The notes: generated by a model not told the origin, from the sequence alone. Positions 1-13,039 are shown, numbered from the stretch's first letter. The stretch is 64,000 nucleotides of DNA from Hymenopellis radicata (GCA_015501595.1 JADNRX010000175.1:45391-109390), one strand, 5' to 3'. Program-made: numbers and translations.

Positions 1-23
1 AAACCTGTGACAGGGAGTGGAAA

Positions 24-1321
24 ATGTCGCTTACATGGAGTCGCTCAAGAGAAAGCCGCATCAGAACACGTGTTGCGCACGTGTCAAGAGCCGGGATCAC
101 CCGGACCACTACAGCTGTCTACACGCTCTCCTCAATGCCTTTCCCCGAACAGCTCACAGCAAGCTCCTTACTTTCTCCAGAGACCGTCACTGAAAGCGTG
201 CGGACCTCGCGCGTTGTCTACACGTCTCATGCCGATTTTCTTAGCGACTGTCGGAAATGGCGCGAGGATTGTAAGAAGCAGAGCAGGGATCCAATAGGCG
301 AAGGAATCCGCTTACAAGCTTCATTCGACATTCCTCTCAAAAAGTGCCCTTCCCGCTGGAGCTTTCATCAGGATTCCGCCAACCGTTGCCGCTTTTAGGC
401 CTTGGCGCAGACCAGAGCGCGGGAACTTTCGTTGGAAGCTTGACCTTGCGCAAGTGCTTGAGAGTCAACGAAAGAGGAAAGCCTGATATGTGGATTGCCG
501 ACCTTGTCGAGGCTGACAACGAGGCGGGAAAGGGCTCTGCACAACGTGTTGTGCTCAAAATTGCGCAGCAGTCCTCCCAAGATATTCCCGAGTTCGAGGC
601 CACCCTTGATCCGTCCAAAGTGAAGGTCCTCCGCGCCATTAATCTTGTTGCTGGGGAGTTCTTCATTTACGAAAGACTTGCTCATCTACAAGGTTGGCTT
701 CTGCCCTACTCATTTGGTCTTCACAAGGTAAATGTCATGCTGGCTGGATGACGCTTCACGAGTTCTCACATCATATTGTAGATCACGATGTCAAACGACG
801 AGGACGCATACATATTTATTACGGAGTACATCGAAGGTCGCAACCTTCGTACATGGAAAGAGGACAATGCCCACCCCGAACACCCTGCACCCGTACCTCC
901 AATTCTCACAAACTATTTCGAGAAAGGCATAACAATGGTACGATCCGAATAATGTCGACTGTGAATGTGTAATCAGATCTTCTAGATTCCACTTTTTATG
1001 GACCTTCTCGCCGTGCTGCACGCCAATGGCATCGTTCACATGGGGCTTTATCACTCTCCGGAACATGTCATTCTCGTCGAGGACAGCGAGACGGCAGCGG
1101 TAACCGGGGTCGTATTCGTCGAATTCAAGATGGCAGCCACAAAGGATAGTATCTCGGGTGGGACTACGATGAGCAAGCTCATGGACTTTGAAACCATGAG
1201 CGTACTTTCCCACGTCACAGATTGCTGCCCTACGCATCGACGGATGTTCGGCAAGTGGATGCAGGCGGAGAAAATGGTTGCCCCACAGCATCTTTTTTCG
1301 GGCGTGGACCTCTCAGATTAG
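24..1321 (+). CDS. Degenerate protein-kinase-fold protein (probable pseudokinase)
   Basis: Four exons read as one frame: 24-270, 345-727, 782-937 and 986-1321, giving about 373 residues. All three introns are GT..AG and phase-consistent (74, 54 and 48 nt). The order of kinase-like elements is visible: a beta4-beta5 segment (IFITEYIEGRNL), an alphaE helix (DLLAVLHANGIVH), a catalytic-loop position reading HMGLYHSPEHVIL, and a beta8 position reading VVFVEFKMA. Active kinases have HRD/HGD..N and DFG there. Here the loop Asp, the Asn and the DFG triad are all altered, so phosphotransfer is unlikely. The fold assignment comes from pattern only. The ATG at 24 is the first one in frame, but the gene may begin further left, outside the window. 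No partner or pathway can be inferred. Confidence 0.55.
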
Positions 1322-1558
1322 CGCCCAGAATGCTGTTGTAATTGTCGTGACAAGGCTGAAGGAATTGGTTACATGAAATAATGTTTACTGAAAGTATCTT
1401 TGCGAGATCGCCGAATGAAAAGTTAACTGTGAAAAACGAGCCAATGGCTACGAAGGAGATACCGATCCATGCTCACTCGTAGCCGCGAAAGTATATCGGA
1501 AGCCCAGTCCATGGGGGAGCGCATCGCCACACCTCTTTCCTACGATTCAGTTCTAAGA

Positions 1559-3406
1559 TTAGTTGCCTAAGAGATGCGTCAACTCCGGCAAGTACGTCGC
1601 TGTTGGATTCCGAATCCACTCCGGTGTTAATAGAGCGCAGCACTCGAAATGCGGGTGCAGACCACCGTGAGGAAGCAACAGGAATACAATGATACCTCGG
1701 GAATTCATGACGTTTTGGTCTGTGGAAAAACGTTGACTGACGGAATCCTTCCAGGCATCGTCGGGAGGCCCGTACTTTACGTCGAGGACGAGCTGGGAAG
1801 CGTCAACGGTGAGAATCCACGCAGGCTGATGGATGAGGTAGTTCCCTGTCCGGACGAGGTCATGAACGGTGGCGCTTAGATACGCGGTTTCTTTCGGAGT
1901 CAAGAATCCAGTTTCGGTTTGGACGCCGCCTCGACTGTCTGATCTTCGATTAGCTGGGAAGCACCGACGAAAGACATCACACCCACCAATGCGATATTGC
2001 TGGAAAGAGCTGCACACAGCTCGATGACTGGCAATCCAATGCGTCCTCTGGCATGACCTCGAACAGTACTGGGATATGCTGCAGCCAGAACAACGCTCTG
2101 ACGTGGCCGTATTCTCGCGCTCAGGACACTGCAGCGGAATCAGATTAAGCGGGAGATGAAGCTGTGTGAGGTGCGCACCCCTACAGCGTCACAGATAGAA
2201 GGGACGGCTCCCATACTAGCGTAACGCGCGGTAATCTTCTGACATAACTCGCGCCAAATTGGTCGCGTCCAATCCAATTCTAATTCCAAAACGGACTTCC
2301 GCATGCGTTCGGCCTTTTTCAGAACAGAGGAATAGCACAGGTAAAGCGCCAGTGACTCGAAAACTTTATCCAAATACGAATAGAGGAGCTCGTATTTGTG
2401 CAGAGGAAGATGGGCGTCCTGGGCCAAGCCATGGAACTGGAGGACACTCGGAATGAAGCCAAGCCGTAGCATCAAAAGGACAGCCTCTTTCCCTACACAC
2501 ATGATAGCCCGGTAGAAGAAAGAGAGGAGAAGGATGTATAAAGGCCACGCCACCTCGCAAATCTCTAAACGAAGGGAATCGTCGACCACTGAGATATAAC
2601 AGCGAACAAGTCGCCATGCGACTTCGGTGGCGCGCCGCTGGCTCATAGGATCGAATATCGCGGACCAAAACCGCGGGTTGGGAGAACAATGAATCATGCA
2701 CGCATACGCAGGACCGAGATCGTGGATCGCGGACTGCAATGCGATCCCATCCTGCGCAGCGCGTAGCCTTTGCAATGCGTCCTGAGCCACTCTATTAAAG
2801 CAGTACACGGCCACCGCGGGAGATACGGCGAGTCGTTTAACGATCGCATCCAGGTGCCCATGCTGTTCGATAAGTCTGACTAGTAGGTCACATAATTCCA
2901 CTAAGACGTCGATGGAGTCGGGGCGGGAGATGGACGAGGCGTGGTGGAAGAGTAAGTCGGGGATGACGTGAACAACAAACAGGAGGTTTCCCGGAGGTAT
3001 ACAGTTGGAGTTGAAGCAGCGGATAACGTCGGGCCGATACCTATCGTGAATCACGTCTGTAAAAGTCGTGGGTATATTCGGACGCCTTGTTGGTGACGAT
3101 GATATCGCTGGTGAAGGCTGTGATCCACGCAAGAAGTGTAGGCAGAAGAGCAACGATGAGAGCCATAGAATCAGCCAACATCTCTGGCGTCACGGGTCTC
3201 GTGTCTGTCTCGAAAATATGAAAGGCGTTAAAGAGAGCGCAGACACGATCCAGGATCCCGTCAGGATCAGATGGCGGAGGGAGGACATCGGGAAGATCGG
3301 GGAGCACGCGGCCTACTGCATGCTTGAACTTTTGGAAGCTCGCGCCATCCCGCAGAGCGTTCTTGGCAAGAATGCCTAGATCGGCAGTCAGCCTCGATGT
3401 CGACAT
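1559..3406 (-). CDS. MYND-type zinc-finger protein
   Basis: Reads leftward from ATG at 3406 to a stop at 1559. The N-terminal 400 or so residues are helical and hydrophobic with no recognised domain. The MYND finger follows at about 2040-2190. Removing an intron at 2129-2184 (donor GTAGGG, acceptor CTGCAG, 56 nt, phase 0) joins CDA to CPEREN and completes the ligand set C-x2-C-x11-C-x2-C-x5-C-x3-C-x8-H-x3-C, which is the MYND arrangement. Without splicing the frame stops at 2140. A further junction near 3041-3130 is needed to join the first exon (ending ...ASEYTHDFY) to the second, and I could not fix its exact sites. A C-terminal tail of about 130 residues follows the finger. MYND fingers usually bind proline-rich partner proteins; no specific role is visible here. 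The MYND call is secure, the exon edges less so. Confidence 0.75.
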
Positions 3407-4078
3407 TGGTCACTACAGAAAAAAGATCATCGTTAACACAGTCTGCGACAGGACAGGGGATGGTGCTACTTACAGGAAGAGGAGGCAGAAAGAGTACCAG
3501 CAAAACTTTGAATCCGAACCGTGACGTTAGGCGTTCTTCTGTCCCGTCATGAACGTCAGGAAAACCAGAGAATGTAGAGAATTTATGACCCACCTGAAAA
3601 CTACGAGTTACTGGCGATGATGCGAGCTGTCTCCGACTGGTGATGGCGAAAGGCAACCAAGATCACCTGACGTTACCGGCATGATGGTCGCGTCCTACCA
3701 AATAGCCAGCTAACCCTGTCAAACATATTCACAGTAGGCCCCAGTCACAGTAACTCTTTTCAGTGATTGGTTCATTCGCGTAAAGCACAAGTATTATACT
3801 TCGCTTACACCTGCAGAGAAACATCAGGATGCAAGTTGAACTTCTCAAACCACTGGTCATCGCGCCTGCTATTGACCATGCCCCTTCTCCGCCAGATGCA
3901 GACCCTCCACCTAGTCAGAACATTTGTAGTCAGCCTGGATTTCTCCCAGCTGAATGTGCAGTGTACATTATTCACGTCTACAAACATGAATACAATTCTA
4001 CATAGGAGCCTGTAACTCCTGCGCGCGCCACCGTTCTCATTCAGAATATCAAGAACCGCAGGAATATCTGCCTTCATG

Positions 4079-5380
4079 TTAATTCATCTCAAGAACGAGT
4101 GTATCCGTCCCAGCCCTGCGAATGTGCGTTCAGTAACCAGAGAGGCGGTACGCGGAAAGACTCACCAACGATGATTGAACAGTGCACCACCGTGCGGTTC
4201 AATGACCACGGCGCACGTTGTCGTGAAACCACTCCATCAGAGCTTGCTGAGAGCCGAAAGACGCCCCATGCGCGACTAGCGTGAACGGTCTACGTACGGC
4301 AAGCGAGTCAGGTGCTATCCAAGAGGATACGAGAGATTCACCTTCTTATGGTGCCCACATTGGCTTTGACTGCCCAAAGCCAAACATCTCGACCGTCTTC
4401 AGAGACAGCCAGGGGTGCACGAGAGGCGCACGACAAGAGAAAGTATGTCTTTGCTCCCAGGCCGTGCTGCTTGTGATGCATCCGCTTGCCCTCGTAGCCC
4501 AGCATCTTCCGCATCTCCAAGACAGGGCCGCTAGGTTTGCTTCCGGGCCCTTCTAACCGTGGAGGAGGTGGGAGCCTTGACTAACGATATGGCTGAGTCG
4601 ATGTGAGTAGTGAGTATGAGAAGGCGGCCGTACACGTTCGCGACGCGGTCGAGGAAGTGCTGGAACGACCAAGAGTCAGAGGACGTGGCGATGAGGAGGT
4701 TGTCGGTGGGATAGCCGTCGTCCGTGATCTTCATCCTGTTCGGAAGAATCTCCAAGCCAGCCGTGGAGACACCGTCGCTCATGCATGCGAGGTCACTCCA
4801 GGAATCGGCGGCGGGTTTCCCTTATACGTCGCGTTCACGACGATCTGGGAGCGTAATCAGTAATGGCCGCCAGAAAGGAGGCGTCACGGCGTACAATATT
4901 CTGTCTGGCCTGGCCGCTGTAGCAGACAAAGCCGTCCTGTTTGCAGAGTGCTGCGCGTTCACGGATGGCGTCTATGAGACCATTCCACTGCTTCTTGTCG
5001 TCTCCCCGCGAAGGAAATACGTAGGCGGAATTCGGGGTAAAGGATGCATAGTACTGAGGCGTTGTTGGATGGCACTCTGACGGCAAAGGCGGAAAGTAGG
5101 TGGGCTGTTATGCGCGAGAGATGCGGTCTGCTTCCGCCAAGCCTGTATCGGAGTTGAATTTTTTGATTGCCACGTCTCGGCAGGCGGCGCCGTTTAAACG
5201 CCCAGGCATTCGACTTGAATCGCAACCAGTTGGCTCTACAGTGGTCGAGGACGTCCCGTACCTGGTGTATCAGGCCATAAAAGGTCATAGCTTGCGGGTT
5301 CGAGTCGCTTTCATCAGAGGTCTTGGGTATCAGTTGTATGCCTTCCTCCTCAAGTACTATCAGCAGTGCGTCGTCGTCGT
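4079..5380 (-). CDS. GT61-family glycosyltransferase (DUF563-type)
   Basis: A leftward multi-exon gene recognised from three separated motifs: LLIATSSDSWSFQHFLDRV (about 4640-4700), SCRAPLVHPWLSLKTVEMFG (about 4383-4440), and the family hallmark VVIEPHGGALFNHRW (about 4167-4210), which matches the HGAGL/HGGAL loop of GT61 enzymes. One intron is clear at 4116-4165 (GTGAGT..GCAG, 50 nt) and restores AGTDTLVLEMN before a stop at 4079. A 43-nt intron near 4800-4845 would join DYAPRSS to DLACMSDG in phase. The 5' end is uncertain: the frame is open through an ATG at 5288 up to about 5380. Another open frame at 3805-4077 may be a last exon. GT61 enzymes transfer xylose, GlcNAc or related sugars in the secretory pathway. 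The substrate cannot be told here. Several junctions remain unresolved, so decay cannot be excluded. Confidence 0.68.
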
Positions 5381-7801
5381 TCTTTGTGTGATTTCAGTGT
5401 ATATTTAGGTAGCTTGTTAGAGAGTATTAGCACAGGAAGAGACTACTTAGCGTTGTTTTGCTGCCACTGTCCGCCATGTCGCCGACTCGAGACATATCAT
5501 GATAGGAATGCACAGCGCTAAAGCTTCGATTCTCTTTGATTGTTGCCAAGCCCTCGTCAATGAGGAGTTGAAGATGTTTCCGGCTCGCTGTTCAACGCGT
5601 AATTAGAACTTGGCTATACGATAAGCGTCCTCCTCCTTCCTTCCATACACTCACGCAGTTTCAGCATACTCGGCGGCGGTACACTGTACGCAAGATCGGG
5701 TCAACTGCCGAATGCCGAAACAATGCATTCTCGTAGCTATCTAGCGTCAAATCTGTGTCGCTTTGGTTGCATCGCAATCGAGGACATGCATCACACATTT
5801 GTGTGTTGCCCTCAATTCTCGACATACGCGCGGATGCGCTGAAGGATGTTGAGCGGGTAACGAGAATGCAATCAAGACCGGCGACAAGGACTCCAAAGTG
5901 TCCAACTTTCCCTTGCTTAAACATGCGGCTGAGTCCCTCTTCCTTGACAATCCTGTCATCTGGCCTCTTGCATTGACCCAGTTTTATTTAGGCCATGTTC
6001 CTCCTCTTGATGGGCTCATACCTCGTGATGCTTTTTCCAGTGGCATCCTACGGGACAGGGTCCTTCGAAATATTTCCTCTTCTTGGCACATTACCTTTGT
6101 TCGACTTGCCGGACGCATCTGGGGCGATTACACGCGTCGGGTTGCCACATCCAAGGGCATATCCGCACGTCGTTTCCGTGCAAGCAACTGACTTTTCATG
6201 TTTACCGTTCTCACCGATAACCCGGTAGCTTTCCCTGACGTGGGTTTTGTCCTCACAGAGGTTTTCCCCGCAGGGTTTTGAGGCACCCGTGGTCTGCGTC
6301 GCCATTCACTGTCATGACATATACGGTCCGTCGGGACTATGTCCTTAGCTATTTATTTAGCGTAGCGGAATCTATGCAAAGGGCACAGCAAACGACTCCG
6401 ATCACGATCACAAATCTCATCCCAAATCCGACGACATCACGTGTCCAAAATTTGTTGATAAGCGACGGTCAAGGCAATCCTCGCTAACTCTGGCGGTTCT
6501 TTCAGCTGTCGTCGACTGAATGGTATTTGAAAAATTCTTTATGACTACTATTGAATACCGGTATGTGAAAACCTTGGATCATAAAATGCGGCATGGACCG
6601 CCGACTAGGTCTCATGCCCGTCGCCATTCTTGTCTTATCTTAACCCAACTACATGGGTACTCAACACCGAAGCATTATTTGACCTGGTGAGTCGCGTCAT
6701 TCACTCTGCGATTCTCTTCGTCTTGATGTGTAGTCTTAACGTCGTCTGGCAGGATGGCATACTACACGGTGGAACACCCACAATCGCTACAGACCCGAGT
6801 ATACACACACATCACTATGCAACTTCTTCACGTGTGTCTTTGACCGAATGTGAAGTACAAGCCACATGCACGTCGACCTAATTGTCCAAGTTGATCCAAA
6901 TCGACCTGATACGCAGGCTCGCGATGCGGCGTGCTTACCGCACCGTTCATCCCGAAGCCCCTCCCGTCGGAGTCTTCCGCTAACATGCGGCATGAAGTAT
7001 GGAAGCACGGTCCCTCATTGTATCGGTAACTACCAACAGTGGACTCGATGGTTGGGCGACGTCCTGGGCGTAGTATCCATACATGGCACCGGTCGACACA
7101 GCTTGACACGAATACCATATTCGGCCTCGGCTTTCATGAACCCAACTTCCAAAGGCGTTACTATTCGATAATATCTCCATTCGTAGCATCCTTACGGCGG
7201 TCAGAACCCTGTTGGTATATCACACCCCCCCGCGACGTGATAAAAGGAAGAGGCAATCAACCCCGATCGGGAACGACACAAAGCAAGCAATAACACGTGT
7301 TGGAAAAGTTATGCACACGCGATCACTGGGTCGAAAATCGACTTTCCAGGACGCTTTGACCAGCGACGTTCAATGCGTTAGGGAACGCGCAGTCGTCTCG
7401 AAGAGGTCCTACATCCAGTTGTCGCGTGAGTCGCTCGCTGCTCTATTAGACTGTCATTAATGCTGATATTTTTTAAAGCTCTTTCTGTCAGGATCAATCA
7501 GGCGCCGTACAAAGAAATTCTTTGGGGTTATTGGGTCTTTCATTCTAGAACCGTATTTTAGGACCACCCGTCTGATGCTTAGGGTTCGTTGTCGGTGTGC
7601 ACCTACCGCGCTTTCAACCATTTCCTAAAACCCTTTCGTTATAAAGTCGTGTGCTCGAACAGGGCGCGACGACTCCTCTTCGTTCTCATATTAGACATCC
7701 GTGTCATTGATTTGTGAGTTGTCTTCCAACGTCTGGCTTTCGCCTCTGACGCCTCTCATTCCAGCCACAGATCTTCGTTCGGTGTACATTCTTCTTTCAT
7801 A
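5381..7801. other. No recognised gene (2.4 kb)
   Basis: Only short, mutually inconsistent open frames are present. The most protein-like is a hydrophobic plus-strand frame at 5995-6228 (FLLLMGSYLVMLFPVASYG). The nearest downstream frame (6278-6487) could be joined only by a 34-nt intron, which is shorter than any other intron here. Frames at 6630-7171 on both strands show no family signature. The last 300 bases precede the HMG-box gene and may hold its promoter and leader. Confidence 0.4.
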
Positions 7802-9436
7802 ATGAAAATGACGACAATAACGAGGCGACAACGACCACTCAAGCCTGCACCGGTAACTCCTCCGGAATCTCCTACATTACCAGACACACTCCTACCCATT
7901 GTCAATGTCCGCTCAGACGACTGTCCAGTCAAACCCGCCACGCTCATCGGCCCCATCCGCATCAAGGAGACCGAGACCATGAGATCGGGACGGGACCCCC
8001 ACGCTCGCACAAAGCTCGTACTGCCGCGGCGGCTCCGATTATGCTACCAGGCGGCGGCGCCCCCCGTCTCCCAACCCCCACCGCGCTTTCCCTCACTCCA
8101 ACTGTCCCCGACCCGACCAAGAAATCCCATGCGCGCAAGCGCCCACCCGGCCACGTTCCTCGTCCTCGTAACGCGTTCATCCTCTTTCGCTGCGACTTTG
8201 TTCGCCAGCAGACCATCCCGCATTCCGTGGAGCGCGACCACCGTAATCTAAGCCGTATCGCAGGTATGATGTGGAGGGGAATGACTGAGGAGATGCGCAA
8301 GCCCTGGATGGCTATGGCGGAACGAGAGAAACGGGAGCATGCAGAGAGATGGCCGGAGTATAGGTATAAGCCTGAGGGGCTGGTGGGACCGAAGAGGAAG
8401 GTTAAATTGACGGGCGCTGGTGAGGAGACGGATGGTGACGAGGAGTTCGAGGTAGGAGGTGACGATGACGAGTATGATGATAGGCGGGTACGGGGCGGGA
8501 GAGGCAGAGAAAGAGAGACGCTGGCGCTGCAGTCGACGTGCCGCATTCGCAGTTGACGTACACCCTCCCTCATCGCCGTTCCTCATCATGCCCGCCTCCC
8601 GGTTCACAGGTCTCTCAGTCGAGTATCTGTGGGCTTGGTACGAGTGATCTTGAGCCACCCTTTACATTCAGCTCGCTACCGCTAGGCGACGAGCAGGTCT
8701 ATGACCCGGCGAGGAAATCCAGCGGTGCGATGGCGCAGGACGACATTACCACCTCTCGCCGCCCTAGTCGCGTTCCCACCTTCCACTCCGTCCAACCCAT
8801 AGGCTCCGTATTCGATTCCGGCATCCACCAATCCCAATTGGGAAACCCTTTCTCTTTCAACGGGAGCCACGACGACCTCGGAGCCGCGTGGAACGACACT
8901 TTGACTTTTCCTTGGGGTGCTTCTGTCTCCCCAGATTCCCCCATGCCCCCGCAAGGGAACGCATATACAAACCACTTCATGGCGCCTACCTCGACCTGGG
9001 GTACAGCGTTTGACTATATGCCGCCATCTATGACGCAGGGGGTTCTCTGAACACGCCCTGGGTGTCGCAGCATCATCATTTGGAGAGCGGGCCGTATAGA
9101 TATATGCTCTACACGCCTGCCATTGAAGGGAACGCGAATGGCTTGATGCACAAGGTATGGTTCCTCTTCTCCTTATTGCTCCAGGGTGTTTACTGGTTCC
9201 TTCAGGCGATGATGAATGGCATACCTTACCCTGAGGCGTGGATCGCTGTGGATTACTCAAATCCATCAACCCCAGTTCTGTCAGCGATGAATGATGGCGA
9301 TGAACACCGCGCCTTGACGGGGCGTCCACTTTTCAACGATCCTTTCTCTCCACAGTCTGCGTCCAGTCGTGCGCCGAGTCCGCGACTCCCGCCCATTTCT
9401 CCTTTGGAGAGCGTACCGCTTGGTTTCGTCTTGTAG
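7802..9436 (+). CDS. HMG-box transcription factor (MATA-HMG type)
   Basis: The diagnostic part is an HMG box at about 8150-8375. It opens with HVPRPRNAFILFRCDFVRQQ and continues through LSRIAGMMWRGMTEEMRKPW and KREHAERWPEYRYKP. The RPRNAFILFR start is typical of fungal MATA-type HMG boxes, which bind and bend DNA. An acidic stretch follows, then an intron at 8488-8552 (GTACGG..CGCAG, 65 nt, phase 0) leading into a Ser/Pro-rich tail. A 51-nt intron near 9154-9204 joins LMHK to AMMNGIPY. Two junctions are unresolved: from the N-terminal frame (7802 to about 8040) into the HMG frame, and near 9050-9071. Relatives act in sexual development, mating or stress responses; which applies here is not visible. 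No mating-type homeodomain or pheromone-receptor genes lie nearby. Confidence 0.85.
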
Positions 9437-12400
9437 GCGAAATGTATGTGGAGCTCCATCATTCATGTTTCGATGTTATTTCGTCTCTACGTTCTGTAAT
9501 CATTAGACCACGTCGCCTGGAAGCGGCCTACATACACGTTCCCTATCACTTTCAGTTCCTATGTATACTATATTCTGTCTTCTGTCCTCCCCTGTCTTCT
9601 CTATTCAAGAATTTCGAATATGCAGTGTAGCCGTCTGTGAGTGGCGTAATTATCCCCGAGAGTTTTGGGTGCATGAATAAGCGATGAAGTACACTCAGGG
9701 ACAGTGATTTCCGCTCGCGCTGAGCTTTCCAATTTGTACGTACCGAGTCAACTAACGTCGGCCTTATCTATGGGCCGAGATTTGCTTCTTTTTCGATCAA
9801 GCAGTCTCGTAGACGTGGAGGCGCCTAATAATCCCATTAGCTGTGCGAGTACCGTAACTGAATCGAACTTCATCTCGCGGTTCCCGGATTTCTGCGCGTC
9901 TATATGATGATAATCATCCTCCCATGGAAGACGCAACTTAAGAAGCTGCACGGTCACCGATATCTAGTTCCCGAATCACTACTAGTACAATCCCGCGAAA
10001 TACATCGTAGTTGTTCCTAAAATATGAGTCAGTTATTCTCTGTGAGTATTTGAAGGTGTCAGTAATTGTTACTGGCAGGGAATTGGGCCGGAGCTGCGCC
10101 GCTGAGATTAAAAACTTCACGTCACTCGCATTGTCCGGGTCAGGATGAACTGAAACGAAGTAGCTAGCGCCGGCGGTTCGAGAAACGTAGGACAGTGTGT
10201 AAGGAACTTCGCACAAAATGCACTGCGCTAGATATATGCTGAATAGTTATCATAGCGCCAGTGCATTTTGTGCGAAGAAGCCGTAGACTCAGCATGGCGA
10301 CGACCATCAAAGGTCGCGATGAACATATTGCACTCAAACAAACCATGCACTGTTTAGGAGGGTTGTGTTGACATTGGCAGACGTCGATCTGTCATGCACT
10401 CTGTCTCACGTCTTGGACAACGACATATAGCGCGGGCCCTTGAAGGTGGTCAACGGAGAACAGAAAAGTGAAAGAACCATAACTGCACATCAAATTAGTG
10501 AATGACGACCAATACATTGCCACAACGAGTACCCGGAATCTGGTAAGGCCCAGGACAGGAACGAAAGCAGAGCCTCCTTCCTCATCAATGTCGCAGAGTA
10601 TATCGCTAGATAGATCGACGTCTCCACCATCACGTCGGTAAAACCCAAGCTGTGTTTCTCCAGAGTTCGAGGCTGAGCTTAGATGCCCATCATACTACCC
10701 CGCAAACACAACAATTAAAGCGAACTTGTCAAACTCTCAACCCGTCTTCGACGCGGCCCCACATAGCGAGAAACTTACGAGTCCTTCCGCCACTGCAAAT
10801 ATGGTAATATGAAACACGATTTAGCCTTGGATTTAGCAGGTATACAGAGTGAGTGACTCTTGGCGTTCTGCAGCTGAGGACAGACGAAGGTCATCAAAGC
10901 AAAACTATAACAAGTCGTATACCTTCAAAAGACCGTTAGGCTCGTGTAGGAGGGATGAATAAGTGTATAGAGACTTACGCATGTATCAATTCAAAAGCCA
11001 CTTGACCAGATGATTCCAAAAGGCCAAGTTTAGAGTCCGCGAATATGTATATATATGAGAATCGCTTCCGGACGTATCTGAAGCAGCGATTCAACGGAAA
11101 AAGAACCGACAATTTGGAAACAACTGAACGAGAGTACGAATGATCAATGCAATTCCCAAGGCAATTCCAGAAAATATGCTTCATAGATGAAGGTAAGCAG
11201 CGACCGGAAAGCGATAGCAAAGCTCATGGCGGTTCGAGGTGACATTCGCAACCCTAACCCTTGGTTGGCTTTAAAGCGATCACCTGACCTAAGCGCGCGC
11301 CAAGTAATTTACGGTAAACAACCTTCCCTTACCATCGAAGTATGACTCATTCCCGATACTTCGCGGCCGTTGGGAACGCTTGGAGTCATATCTGCTTAGC
11401 TTCTGAACGCGGTCCACTACCATAAGGATGGCCCTTACCAAACTCATACTGTGCCAAGACGAAGTTATGCAACGTCGCTCGATTTCACTGACCGATGATT
11501 TAGCAATTTAGAGTACCACTAGTCTCCCGTACTACTGATGAACAGGGAGTGGGGAGGCACCGCATACAATCTTTTCATCAGTTACTACGAGGCTAATTGA
11601 CACGTCCACTGATCCTTTGAGTGATGATCACACAAAGTGAAAGCGAGTGTTTCATAAGCTTCATTCTTGCGCGCCTGTTTTTGTGGCCATAAAAGGAATA
11701 CGATGCGCTCAGAGGGTGAGATTGACCTCTGGCATCAAGACGGGTAACGGCGCATATTATCTACCGACGTCTAAATCCGAGCCGTCTCCACTCGCTGTCA
11801 GAAATGGCAAGCGGTAAATCCTGTTTCCCACGAAATGTTCAAGACCCTAGGCGTAGTACTACCCCGCTTCGAACTCTGACAGAACCCTCGTTCTCTCACA
11901 CACAAAGTTGCTGCGCCGCATGAAGCAATTGCATGCGGTAGAACCAAATCGGATCCAAGAACTGGCCTAAATGTCCCATTCTCTATAGCCACCTTCGGCA
12001 CGTCGATCGACTCATGTGTTGTGGCGCCTTCATGGGCAGATCCGTACGAGGCGGGGACGAGTCAATCAGTTTAAAATGCGGATCTCCAACTTGAAGAGCG
12101 TACTATTGCCACTTTCCGGGCGCTAGAACAATAATATGAATGGCTGCGCAACGAGAGACACGTTCTCATGAAACGAAAGGCTACGTAGGTCTGCGGCGCC
12201 CCAGTCGGTACTTACCTCTTCACTTTGTAGTCGGAGAGCCTAGGATCTCTCGGCCCTGTGCCTCATGTTCCAAATGGTGTAGGCAAACATAACCCAATAT
12301 CCGTCTCGGAAACAGAGCCGCATCCAGCAATGAAACCAACATTGCCTGATGGCCGATAATTCCCTCCGTGCGCAGGTAGTTCAAAGCGGTGGATACCTAG

Positions 12401-12741
12401 GGCTCCACTGGATAGAGGCGGGCAGAAAGTCCGCCCCAATGTCTGTCAATCCTCCTATCAAAAAATAGCGATTGCAGTGCGACTTTTTTTGATATTCGCT
12501 TTCAGATTCCTCCTATTGCGGAAACGATGACAATCCCCCTGATCCTAGGCAGGCCGCGGGGCGGTGCCCATTTCGTGTTCTGTCCTTTTCGCACACGTTC
12601 TTGTTCTAGAGGCTGTGGTCCTCATGACTCGGTCTCACCCTCCACGGCAACGATTCCCAATTATCCGACCACGTCGGCTTAACGATTGGAGGCACTGGCC
12701 ATTTACGTATATCGACCCTACATCCATCAATCCGAAACCTG
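9437..12741. other. Gene-poor intergenic region (3.3 kb)
   Basis: No open frame over about 100 codons and no recognisable domain on either strand. The most structured item is the inverted repeat at 10207-10277 (listed separately). Scattered GT..AG-like sites occur, so an untranslated spliced transcript is possible but not supported. It may hold regulatory DNA for the flanking HMG-box and GATA-factor genes. Confidence 0.4.
10207..10277. repeat. Inverted repeat / hairpin
   Basis: The arm CTTCGCACAAAATGCACTG at 10207-10225 is repeated exactly in reverse complement at 10259-10277. After a one-base bulge five more pairs (CGCTA/TAGCG) follow, leaving a loop of about 22 bases. The stem is roughly 24 pairs long. 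It could be a small transposon remnant or a small-RNA hairpin. Confidence 0.75.
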
Positions 12742-13032
12742 ATGGTCTTCAGCTCTTCGGAATTAGATCACGACACTCCTTATAAGTCGCAGGCCAAGGT
12801 CGTTGGCCTCCCTTCTCGTTTAACGTTCCCCGCCTCCCCCGCGGCTACCTACAGCTTCGTCGCTTCTTTTTGTGAGTTCCCGCTCTCGGCTGCGTGTATT
12901 CACCGTGACTCATGTTTCTTAAGCGCGACTGCGATCGATTTAGACGCCCAATCCACAAAACTCGCGCACGCGTCTACCCCCAAAGCCGTTGCCCACCACG
13001 CCTTACCCACTGCTTTTCGCTCAATCCTATGA
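12742..13032 (+). promoter_or_regulatory. Possible upstream ORF in the GATA-factor leader
   Basis: A 96-codon frame starts with ATG at 12742 and stops at 13032, only 7 bases before the GATA factor ATG at 13040. A second short ATG frame at 13029 overlaps the main start. If this stretch is in the mRNA leader, these frames would reduce or regulate initiation at 13040. The peptide (MVFSSSELDH...) matches no family I know. Part of it could instead be removed by a 5'-leader intron. Confidence 0.35.
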
Positions 13033-13039
13033 GTCTGAT

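Noticed and set aside
6225..6258. Intron joining frames 5995-6228 and 6278-6487
   Set aside because: It would be only 34 nt, shorter than all supported introns here, and the joined product matches nothing.
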